A DNA stretch of 64,000 nucleotides, from contig NZ_KQ434756.1 of NCBI RefSeq assembly GCF_001270745.1, positions 210,906 through 274,905 on the forward strand, given 5' to 3'. The DNA comes from Jiangella muralis (lineage in GTDB: Bacteria > Actinomycetota > Actinomycetes > Jiangellales > Jiangellaceae). Positions 44,797 through 52,014 of this stretch are shown piece by piece. The notes under the pieces are model-generated. The model did no database searches, had not been told where the DNA came from, and saw only the letters and a program-made list of their open reading frames with translations. The position numbers and the translations under genes are program-made. Numbering within the stretch: the stretch's first letter is position 1; each line of letters begins with the position of its first letter.

Positions 44797-45750
44797 ATGC
44801 ACCTCAGCATCACCCGTCCCAACACGCCCGAACAGGCGCTCGCGCTGCTGCGCGGCGCCCGGTCCGAGCTGGGCACCTACATTGCCGATCTCGTCGTCAC
44901 CGACGACCACCTCACCACCGCGTTCGCGGCCCGCAAGCGGCGGCCCGAGTGGGTCTGGACGGCCCACCGCGATGGCCGCACCGTCGGCCGGCTGGCCGCC
45001 TGGGGCGCACCGGCCAACGACCACCCCTGGATCGTCGACCTGTTCGAGCTCGGCGCCGAGCCGGACCGCGTCGAGACCATGACGGAGCTGCTCCGGCAGG
45101 CGGTCGCGGACCTGCGCGCGGACGGGCTCGAGCAGGTCGAGCTGAACCTGCACCCGCCGGCCGGCTGGCGCGACGATCCGCCGCCGGCGCTGACCGACCT
45201 GCTGGCCGCGGCGAAGGCGGCCAGGTTCGAGATCCTGGTGACCCGGCGCCGGTTCCGCTGGACGCCGGACGCCGGTGTCCCGTCCGTCGGTGACCGGCTG
45301 CGGTTCGAGCCGGTCAGCGGGCCGGACGACCCCGTGCTGGCCGACGCGTACCGGCGCACGTTCGAGGGCAGCCTCGACGCGCACACGCAGCGGTCGCTGC
45401 GCACCCGCGACGCGGCCGAGCTGGCCGCCGAGGAACTGGCCGACATGGTGAACTACGCCGGCCCGGTCGACGGCTGGCGGGTCGCGTACGACGTCGACGG
45501 CGCGCTGGCCGGGCTCGTCACCGGCGACCCCGGCACGAAGGTGTTCACCGGCTACGTCGGCGTCGTGCCGGAGCAGCGTGGCCACGGGTACGCCCGCGAG
45601 CTGCTGGCGTGGATGACGCGCTGGCAGGCCGAGCAGGGTGCGGAGAAGGTCGTCGGCGAGACGGACGACGCGAACGTCCCCATGGCGAACGCGTTCGAAG
45701 CCGTCGGGTTCGTCCAGGAGAGCGCCCGGATCGACCTCGTGTCAGGCTGA
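44797..45750 (+). CDS. GNAT-family acetyltransferase
   Basis: This 317-residue protein has a C-terminal GNAT domain with the acetyl-CoA loop VVPEQRGHGYARELL (~253-267) and ETDDANVPMANAFEAVGF near the end. The N-terminal half (~1-150) looks like a second, degenerate GNAT fold. Such two-domain enzymes acetylate small molecules, including antibiotics such as aminoglycosides, or proteins. The start is ATG 44797. A leader peptide and a hairpin hiding its ribosome binding site precede it, so translation is probably inducible. It interrupts the purF-purM neighbourhood on the opposite strand. Confidence 0.85.
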   Translation: MHLSITRPNTPEQALALLRGARSELGTYIADLVVTDDHLTTAFAARKRRPEWVWTAHRDGRTVGRLAAWGAPANDHPWIVDLFELGAEPDRVETMTELLRQAVADLRADGLEQVELNLHPPAGWRDDPPPALTDLLAAAKAARFEILVTRRRFRWTPDAGVPSVGDRLRFEPVSGPDDPVLADAYRRTFEGSLDAHTQRSLRTRDAAELAAEELADMVNYAGPVDGWRVAYDVDGALAGLVTGDPGTKVFTGYVGVVPEQRGHGYARELLAWMTRWQAEQGAEKVVGETDDANVPMANAFEAVGFVQESARIDLVSG

Positions 45751-45760
45751 CGTCACTGGC

Positions 45761-45810
45761 GATGGCTGGCGGTCTGCTGGCGCTATGGCACCACCAGACC
45801 GCCAGCCATC
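45761..45810. terminator. Hairpin with 15-base stem between convergent genes
   Basis: GATGGCTGGCGGTCT (45761-45775) and AGACCGCCAGCCATC (45796-45810) are perfectly complementary around a 20-base loop. It lies between the GNAT stop (45750) and the stop of the convergent SH3b gene (45816), so a bidirectional terminator is likely. Confidence 0.7.
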
Positions 45811-45815
45811 CCGCG

Positions 45816-46790
45816 TCAGGTGGTGCCCTCGTTGCCGTAGACGGTCACGTGGACGTGGTCGTAGTGGTTCGCGGTCGCGTCGCCGCGGTCCTCCATCCAG
45901 CGCCAGCCGTCCGAGGACCGCTCGACGGTCCAGATGCGCTGCTGCCAGATGACCTCGCTGACGCCCAGCTCGCGGTAGTTCTCGCGGACGTAGGCCGCGA
46001 TGTCGTCGCCGACGGAGCTGCTGATCATGATGTCCAGGGCGCGGCCGCTGCCGTGCTCGCCGCCGTCGCCGGAGCGCAGGCCGCCGTACGACGACACCTG
46101 CGGGAACAGCGCGCAGACGGCCCGGTGCACGCGGATGGCGTCCTGGGTGAGGCCGTCCTCCACGCCGGAGCCGGACTCGCACTCGGCGGCGGAGATGCCA
46201 CCGGACGGCTCCTCGGCGGGCGGCTCGTCGGCCAGGTACTCGGTGGCCACCCAGAACGGGTCGCCGTCGAGCAGGATCTGCGACCAGGTGCCCTCGGTGG
46301 CGCCGGTGATGTCGACCTCGACACCGGACCCGAGCACGGTCACGACCTCGGCGTCGAGGTCGGGGCTGGTGCGCACGTTCAGGCCGGCCGTCACGAACAG
46401 CTGCCCGGCCACCGTCGGCTCCGGGGTGGGAGTCGGCGTCGGTGTCGGGGTCGGCGTGGGGGTCGGCGTCGGGGTGGGAGTCGGCGTCGGTGTCGGGGTC
46501 GGCGTGGCGGTGGGCGTCGGGGCTGCGTTCGGCGTCACCGACGGCAGCTCCGGACGGTCCTCGCCGCGGCTCGTGGACTCCTCGCGCTCCGGCATGTCCA
46601 TCGACGCGGTGGCGTTGTCGCCGACGGCGGCGTCGTCGGGCCACAGCGTGACTCCGGCGACGGCGGCACCGGCCAGCACCACCGGCGCGGCCAGCAGGGC
46701 GACGCGACGCCGGGTGAGGGCGGGCAGGCGGGTGAGCACCGGCAGCTTGGCCCGTCTACGACGAGACCGACCGTGACGCGGCTGCGACAC
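45816..46790 (-). CDS. Exported SH3b protein with M15-like C-terminal domain
   Basis: This 324-residue protein has a long basic N-terminus (SQPRHGRSRRRR), one membrane segment (~28-48) and a Thr-Pro repeat linker encoded at 46415-46522. A bacterial SH3 domain follows (LFVTAGLNVRTSPDLDAEVV). The C-terminal domain has EHGSGRALDIM and NHYDHVHVTV, which match the His/Asp zinc motifs of M15/VanY-like peptidases. A cell-wall role such as peptidoglycan binding or trimming is likely. The start is GTG 46790 behind GGGAG. It separates purF from purM. Confidence 0.75.
   Translation of the reverse strand: MSQPRHGRSRRRRAKLPVLTRLPALTRRRVALLAAPVVLAGAAVAGVTLWPDDAAVGDNATASMDMPEREESTSRGEDRPELPSVTPNAAPTPTATPTPTPTPTPTPTPTPTPTPTPTPTPTPEPTVAGQLFVTAGLNVRTSPDLDAEVVTVLGSGVEVDITGATEGTWSQILLDGDPFWVATEYLADEPPAEEPSGGISAAECESGSGVEDGLTQDAIRVHRAVCALFPQVSSYGGLRSGDGGEHGSGRALDIMISSSVGDDIAAYVRENYRELGVSEVIWQQRIWTVERSSDGWRWMEDRGDATANHYDHVHVTVYGNEGTT
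46415..46522. repeat. Thr-Pro coding repeat with a 48-base period
   Basis: This stretch encodes alternating Pro and Thr residues. A 37-base block at 46423-46459 recurs at 46471-46507 without change, giving a 48-base (16-codon) period. It looks like a recent in-frame duplication of the linker. Confidence 0.7.
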
Positions 46791-46875
46791 TACTTCTCCC
46801 CCATCCTCAGCTCGATACCATTTCGTGACCGAGGAGCAGGCAACCACATTTCGGGCGTTTTGTCACAACCCCGCC

Positions 46876-48456
46876 TCACGGACGCCGCAGTGCATCGGCG
46901 GCTCCACCGGCGCTGAGCAGGGAGTTCAGGCCGTCGGCGGGATCGCCGAGTGACGCGGCTCGCGCCAGGCCGTCGCGGTCGGGGGTCTCGCAGCCGGGGA
47001 TGGGGTCCTGCTCCAGGAGGTCCTTCCCGGCGCGGGCCGGCGGCTCGATCGGGTAGACGCCGTCGAAGCAGGCGCGGCAGAGGTCGTTCTTCGGCACCGT
47101 CGATGCCTCGATCAGCGCGTCCAGCGACACGTAGCCGAGCGAGTCGGCGCCGATGGACCGGCAGATCTCGTCGGTGGACAGGCCGGTGGCGATCAGTTCG
47201 GCCCGGGACGCGAAGTCGATGCCGTAGAAGCACGGCCAGCTGACCGGCGGGCTGGAGATGCGCACGTGCACCTCGGCGGCGCCGGCCTCGCGCAGCATGC
47301 GCACCAGCGCCCGCTGGGTGTTGCCGCGCACGATGGAGTCGTCGACGACGACCAGCCGCTTGCCGGCCACGATCTCGCGCAACGGGTTCAGCTTGAGCCG
47401 GATGCCCAGCTGGCGCAGCGTCTGCGACGGCTGGATGAAGGTGCGGCCGACGTAGGCGTTCTTGACCAGCCCCATGCCGTACGGGATGCCGGAGGCCTCG
47501 GCGTAGCCGACGGCGGCCGGGGTGCCGGACTCGGGCACCGGGATGACGAGGTCGGCGTCGGCCGGGTGCTCACCGGCCAGCCGCCGGCCCACCTCGACGC
47601 GGGTCTCGTGCACCGAACGGCCGGAGATGTGGGTGTCGGGCCGGGCGAGGTAGACGAACTCGAACAGGCAGCCCTTCGGCGCCGCCGCGGCGAAGCGGTG
47701 CGAACGCAGGCCGTCGGCGTCGATGGCCACCAGCTCGCCGGGCTCGACCTCGCGGATGAACGAGGCGCCGACGATGTCGAGCGCGGCGGTCTCGCTGGCC
47801 ACCACCCAGCCGCGCTCCAGCCGGCCCAGGACGAGCGGACGGACGCCCTGCGGGTCGCGCGCGGCGTAGAGGGTGTCTTCGTCGGAGAACACCAGCGAGA
47901 ACGCGCCGCGCGCCTGCGCCAGCACCTCGCCTGCGCTCTCTTCGAGCGTGCGGTCGGCGTACGAGCCCATCAGCGCGGTGATCAGCGCGGTGTCGGTGGT
48001 GTTGCCGTAACGCAGCTCGCCGCTGGCGGCGCCCACCCGCTCGTGCACGAGCTCGAGCAGCTCGGCGGTGTTGGTGAGGTTGCCGTTGTGGGCGAGCGCG
48101 ACGGTGCCGGCCGGCGTGGCGCCGAGGGTCGGCTGCGCGTTCTGCCAGTGGCTGCCGCCGGTGGTGGAGTAGCGGGTGTGCCCGACGGCGACGTGGCCAA
48201 CCAGGGTGTTCAGCGTGGACTCGTCGAAGACCTGGCTGACCAGGCCCATGTCCTTGTAGACGAGGATCTGCTCGCCGTTGCCGACGGCGATGCCGGCCGA
48301 CTCCTGGCCCCGGTGCTGCAGCGCGTACAGCGCGAAGTAGGTGAGCTTGGCGACCTCTTCGTCGGGTGCCCACACCCCGAAGATGCCGCAGGCGTCCTGC
48401 GGACCCTTCTCCTGTGGGTTGATGTCGTGCGTGAGTCGTCCATCGCCCCGGGCCAC
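46876..48456 (-). CDS. purF: Amidophosphoribosyltransferase
   Basis: This 526-residue enzyme performs the first committed step of purine synthesis: PRPP plus glutamine gives phosphoribosylamine. After a short propeptide, the N-terminal nucleophile Cys is in DACGIFGVW (~22). The glutaminase core has LQHRGQESAGI and HNGNLTNT, and the PRPP loop is VVVDDSIVRGNT. The cysteine-rich CRACFDGVYP is typical of the Fe-S type. The start is GTG 48456. It would usually adjoin purM, but here it is separated by the SH3b and GNAT genes. Confidence 0.96.
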   Translation of the reverse strand: MARGDGRLTHDINPQEKGPQDACGIFGVWAPDEEVAKLTYFALYALQHRGQESAGIAVGNGEQILVYKDMGLVSQVFDESTLNTLVGHVAVGHTRYSTTGGSHWQNAQPTLGATPAGTVALAHNGNLTNTAELLELVHERVGAASGELRYGNTTDTALITALMGSYADRTLEESAGEVLAQARGAFSLVFSDEDTLYAARDPQGVRPLVLGRLERGWVVASETAALDIVGASFIREVEPGELVAIDADGLRSHRFAAAAPKGCLFEFVYLARPDTHISGRSVHETRVEVGRRLAGEHPADADLVIPVPESGTPAAVGYAEASGIPYGMGLVKNAYVGRTFIQPSQTLRQLGIRLKLNPLREIVAGKRLVVVDDSIVRGNTQRALVRMLREAGAAEVHVRISSPPVSWPCFYGIDFASRAELIATGLSTDEICRSIGADSLGYVSLDALIEASTVPKNDLCRACFDGVYPIEPPARAGKDLLEQDPIPGCETPDRDGLARAASLGDPADGLNSLLSAGGAADALRRP

Positions 48457-48534
48457 GGCACCCAGTGTACGGAGCGGGACCGGGATTGCGAGCCGAGGGA
48501 AGAACACCGGGGCGCAAGGTGGTTGCCTAAGGAC

Positions 48535-49368
48535 ATGAGCCCCACGACGGTATTGATCACCGGCGCGACCGATGGCCTGGGCCGATGGCTCGCACTGCGG
48601 CTGGCGACGTCGGGCGTCGGCGTCGTCCTGCACGGGCGAAACCCGGCGCGTCTGGACGACACCGCCCGCGAGATCCGGGCCGAGGGCGGACGCGAGCCGC
48701 TCGGCGTCGTGCGGGCCGACCTCGCCGACCTCGGCCAGGTCGACCGGCTGGCCGACGAGGTGCTCGGCCGCTTTGCCGGCCTGGACGTGCTGGTCAACAA
48801 CGCGGCGGTCGGGTTCGGCGAGCCGGGCGGCGGGCGCGAACTGAGCCCTGACGGCGTCGAGCTGCGGTTCGCGGTCAACTACCTGGCCGGCTACCACCTG
48901 ACCCGCCGGCTGCTGCCGGCGCTGGTCGCGGCGGCGCCCGCGCGCATCGTCAACGTCGCCTCGATCGGCCAGGCCCCGATCGACTTCGACGACCCCATGC
49001 TCGACCACGGCTACGACGGTTACCGCGCGTACCGGCAGAGCAAGCTCGCGCAGATCATGTTCACCCTCGACCTCGCCGACGAACTGCGCGGCACCGGCGT
49101 CACGGCGAACACGCTGCACCCGGCCACGCTGATGGCGACGTCGATGGTGCGCGAGGCCGAGTTGACGCCGCTGAGCACGCTGCACGACGGCGGCGAGGCG
49201 ACGCTGCGGCTGGTCGCCGACCCGGAGCTGGCCGACGTCAGCGGCGTCTACTTCGACCAGACCATGGCGACGGCGCCGCACGCGCAGGCGCTCGACCCGG
49301 ACGCCCGGCGGCGGCTGCGCGAGCTGTCCGACCTGCTGGTCGCGCAGGCGCTGACCCAGCGCAACTGA
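48535..49368 (+). CDS. Short-chain dehydrogenase/reductase
   Basis: This 277-residue NAD(P)-dependent oxidoreductase has the glycine motif ITGATDGLGR (~8-17) and NNAAVGFG (~88-95). The catalytic set is Ser in IVNVASIG, with Tyr and Lys in YRAYRQSKLAQ (~163-173). It resembles the retinol-dehydrogenase-like SDR group. The substrate is unknown. It is divergent from purF with a 78-base gap, and its start ATG 48535 follows AAGGA. A relic repeat lies just after its stop. Confidence 0.9.
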   Translation: MSPTTVLITGATDGLGRWLALRLATSGVGVVLHGRNPARLDDTAREIRAEGGREPLGVVRADLADLGQVDRLADEVLGRFAGLDVLVNNAAVGFGEPGGGRELSPDGVELRFAVNYLAGYHLTRRLLPALVAAAPARIVNVASIGQAPIDFDDPMLDHGYDGYRAYRQSKLAQIMFTLDLADELRGTGVTANTLHPATLMATSMVREAELTPLSTLHDGGEATLRLVADPELADVSGVYFDQTMATAPHAQALDPDARRRLRELSDLLVAQALTQRN

Positions 49369-49385
49369 CTGGCGCCGCGCCATGA

Positions 49386-49567
49386 CCACGGAACGACGCG
49401 CGTGACGAAACTGCCGCGGCAGCGGGCCGGTGTGTCGTCTGCGCGGCGCCGCTCACCCAGCCGGCCCGCGGCCGGCCCCGTCGGTACTGCTCGCCCGCCT
49501 GCCGGCAGCGCCGCTACCGCACTCAGCGGTGATGGCGCTCTTTCTGCTCCCATGGCCGCACCAAGAG
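49386..49567 (+). pseudogene. Relic of a small two-CxxC zinc-finger-like gene (repeat copy 2)
   Basis: The frame from 49386 to TGA 49530-49532 encodes RCVVCAAPLTQPARGRPRRY, then CSPACRQRRYRTQR, but no ATG/GTG/TTG start is in frame after the stop at 49383. The DNA from 49482 to 49567 is nearly identical to 16616-16700 in reverse orientation, including the first arm ATGGCGCTCTTT (49532-49543) of the hairpin seen there. The second arm is cut short to AAGAG where the next gene ends. It appears to be a start-less remnant of a mobile or duplicated gene. Confidence 0.5.
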
Positions 49568-49993
49568 TCAGCCGCCGACGTCGGCGTGCGCGGCCACCTG
49601 CCCGACCATCCACTCGACGGCGGGCGCGACGGCGCCGTTCGCTGTGAGCAGGCCCGGCGGGTCGCCGACGTACCGCTCGGACAGCAGCCCGCGCGACTCC
49701 AGCCGGTCGACCAGCGCCGCCTTCACCGCAGCACGGTCCAAGCGGGGCGGTACAGGGAACGCGAGCACATCCAGCGGGTCGCGCGCGACATCGGGATAGC
49801 GCGCCAGCAGCCGGCCGACGTCGGGGTCGCTGTCGTGCAGGTGCAGCCAGGTGCGCACCACCGGCGGCACGCCCGTGCTGCCGACGTAGACGACCGGGCG
49901 GTCGGCGCCCGCCCGCAGCCACACGTAGACCCAGGAGCCGACGCCGACCAGATCGCCGTCGCGCACCTGCAGCAGGATGGCCTCGTTCTCCAT
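49568..49993 (-). CDS. Small protein with GIY-YIG-like N-terminal motif
   Basis: This 141-residue protein has WVYVWLRAGADRPVVYVGSTG (split here at ~21-41), which resembles the start of GIY-YIG nuclease-like domains (V-Y-V then Y-V-G-S-T). The rest carries no catalytic Arg/Glu set that I can place confidently. It could be a degenerate GIY-YIG member. It is adjacent to the DUF1697 gene (32-base gap), and its stop lies against the relic repeat. Confidence 0.55.
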   Translation of the reverse strand: MENEAILLQVRDGDLVGVGSWVYVWLRAGADRPVVYVGSTGVPPVVRTWLHLHDSDPDVGRLLARYPDVARDPLDVLAFPVPPRLDRAAVKAALVDRLESRGLLSERYVGDPPGLLTANGAVAPAVEWMVGQVAAHADVGG

Positions 49994-50025
49994 GGCCGCA
50001 GTCTGACAGCGGGGGCGCCCGTCGT

Positions 50026-50583
50026 TCAGTTCGAACGACGGTTTTCCGAATCTTGTGACAGTTGCACGAGCGTGCGGACAGTGGCCAGATTTCGCGACGT
50101 CGCCACGCCGAGCGCCGGCCGGCTCAGCGCGGCGGCCAGCTTGCTGCGTCCGGCGCCGCCGGGAACGTGCAGGTACAGCGTCGTGCCGACGAGGCGGAAC
50201 TCGTCGGCGCCGGAGTCGACCCGTCCGGCGGCCGCGTACCGCTCCGCGTCGGGCTGCGTGCGCAGGAAGCTCAGCAGCAGCCGGTTGGGCTCGGCGCCGG
50301 GGAACGGGTTGGCGTCGACGGCGGCCACCAGCTCGTCGTGGGTGCGGACGAGGACGGCGATGTCGAGGCCCAGCCGGTCCCGGATGGCGCCCTCGATGGC
50401 CGCCTCCAGCTCGTCGCGTTCGGCGCCGGGCGTACCGCTGGCGAAGACGACGTTGCCGCTGTTGATGTAGGTGGCGACGTCGGTGTGGCCGAGCCCCGCG
50501 ACGAGCGCGTGCAGCTCGGCCATCACCACCTTGTTCCGGCCTCCGACGTTGATGCCCCGGAGCAGCGCGACGTGCCGCGACAC
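50026..50583 (-). CDS. DUF1697 protein
   Basis: This 185-residue cytoplasmic protein begins ALLRGINVGGRNKVVMAEL and continues with VATYINSGNVVFASG, hallmarks of DUF1697. The family's function is unknown. It lies 10 bases downstream of the M20 gene's 5'-3' path on the same strand and is probably independent of it. Confidence 0.9.
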   Translation of the reverse strand: MSRHVALLRGINVGGRNKVVMAELHALVAGLGHTDVATYINSGNVVFASGTPGAERDELEAAIEGAIRDRLGLDIAVLVRTHDELVAAVDANPFPGAEPNRLLLSFLRTQPDAERYAAAGRVDSGADEFRLVGTTLYLHVPGGAGRSKLAAALSRPALGVATSRNLATVRTLVQLSQDSENRRSN

Positions 50584-50593
50584 CGGCTCGGCC

Positions 50594-51934
50594 CTACCGC
50601 GGCAGCCGGGCCAGCCGGTCGAGCAGCAGCGTCTCGGCCAGGCAGCCCTTGGCGAACATCGCGAGGTCGAGGCTCTCGTTCAGGCCGTGCGGGCCGCTGA
50701 GGGGGTCGCCCATGCCGGTGACCAGGACGGTGGCGTCGGGGAAGGTCTGCTCGAACTCGGCGATGAACGGGATGGAGCCACCCATGCCGGTGCGCACCGA
50801 CGTGACGCCGAACGCCTCGGTGAGCGCCGCCTCGGCCGCCTCGACGACCGGCCCCTCCGTCGGCAGGGCGCAGCCGCCGCCGACCATGCCCTCGGTGATC
50901 TCGATCTGGACGCCGAACTCGACGTGCTCGCGCAGGTGCGCCTCCAGCGCGTCGAGCGCGGCCCGCGGGTCCTGGTCGGGTGCGATGCGGACGCTGACCT
51001 TGGCGCGCGCCTCGTGCACCAGGATGTTCGCGGCGTCGGCGACCGCCGGCGCATCGATGGCCAGCACCGACGCGGTGGGCCGGGTCCAGAGCCGGTCGAG
51101 CAGCGAGCCGCTGCCCATCAACTGGACGCCGTCGAGGACACCGGCGTCGGCGCGGAAGCGCTGCTCGGGGTAGTCGACGTCGGCCGCGTCGGTGGTGAGC
51201 AGCCCGGCGATGGCGACGTCGCCCTTGTCGTCGTGCAGCGTGGCCAGCAGCCGGGTCAGCGCGGTGAGCGCGTCGATGACCGGGCCGCCGAACGCGCCGG
51301 AGTGCACCGACTTCTCCAGCACCCGCAGCGTGACCAGGCAGTCGACGCCGCCGCGCAGGCTGGTGGTGAGTGCGGGGACCTCGGCGGTCCAGTTGGCGGA
51401 GTCGGCGACCACGATGACGTCGGCGGACAGGCGGTCGCGGTGGGCCTCGAGAAACGGCGTGAACGTGGGCGAGCCGATCTCCTCCTCGCCCTCGACGAAC
51501 AGCACGACACCGACCGGCGGGGGGGCGGCGAACGCGCGCAGCGCCGCGATGTGGGTGGCGACGCCGGCCTTGTCGTCGGAGACGCCGCGGCCGAAGAGCC
51601 GGCCGTCGTGCTCGACCGGCTCGAACGGGTCGCTGGTCCAGCCGTCGCGGGGGCCCGTGGGCTGCACGTCGTGGTGGGCGTACAGCAGGACGGTGGGCGC
51701 GCCCTCCGGTGCCGGCCAGCTGGCGATGACGGCGGGTCGCCCACCGGCCGCGCTGACGACGTCGGCCTGCGCGGCTCCGGCGCCGCGGGCCAGCTCGGCC
51801 ACGGCCTCGGCGCTGGCGAGGACGTCGCCGGCCCGGGCCGGGTCGGCGCTGACGCTGGGGATGCGCACCAGCCGCTCGAGGTCGGCGCGCACGGACGGGA
51901 GGACGGCCTCGACGGCGGCACGGAGATCGGTCAT
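50594..51934 (-). CDS. M20-family dipeptidase
   Basis: This 446-residue metallopeptidase has YAHHDVQPTGP (zinc-binding His/Asp, ~86-95), the catalytic FVEGEEEIGS (~150-159) and FVEGE followed by ADSANW. It lacks a signal peptide. Family members cleave dipeptides such as carnosine or Cys-Gly. The start is ATG 51934, and the gene ends 10 bases before the DUF1697 start on the same strand. The two may be cotranscribed. Confidence 0.92.
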   Translation of the reverse strand: MTDLRAAVEAVLPSVRADLERLVRIPSVSADPARAGDVLASAEAVAELARGAGAAQADVVSAAGGRPAVIASWPAPEGAPTVLLYAHHDVQPTGPRDGWTSDPFEPVEHDGRLFGRGVSDDKAGVATHIAALRAFAAPPPVGVVLFVEGEEEIGSPTFTPFLEAHRDRLSADVIVVADSANWTAEVPALTTSLRGGVDCLVTLRVLEKSVHSGAFGGPVIDALTALTRLLATLHDDKGDVAIAGLLTTDAADVDYPEQRFRADAGVLDGVQLMGSGSLLDRLWTRPTASVLAIDAPAVADAANILVHEARAKVSVRIAPDQDPRAALDALEAHLREHVEFGVQIEITEGMVGGGCALPTEGPVVEAAEAALTEAFGVTSVRTGMGGSIPFIAEFEQTFPDATVLVTGMGDPLSGPHGLNESLDLAMFAKGCLAETLLLDRLARLPR

Positions 51935-51965
51935 GCCACACACCCTAGGTGCCGTCACCGACAGG

Positions 51966-52001
51966 CCGGGGCCGCCCTCCCAGACGGAAGGACGGCCCCG
52001 G
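51966..52001 (-). terminator. Terminator of the secreted nuclease gene
   Basis: CCGGGGCCG (51966-51974) pairs with CGGCCCCGG (51993-52001) across an 18-base loop, 14 bases after the nuclease stop on the minus strand. It also lies just before the M20 start. Confidence 0.6.
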
Positions 52002-52014
52002 TCGTGCGCGTGCG

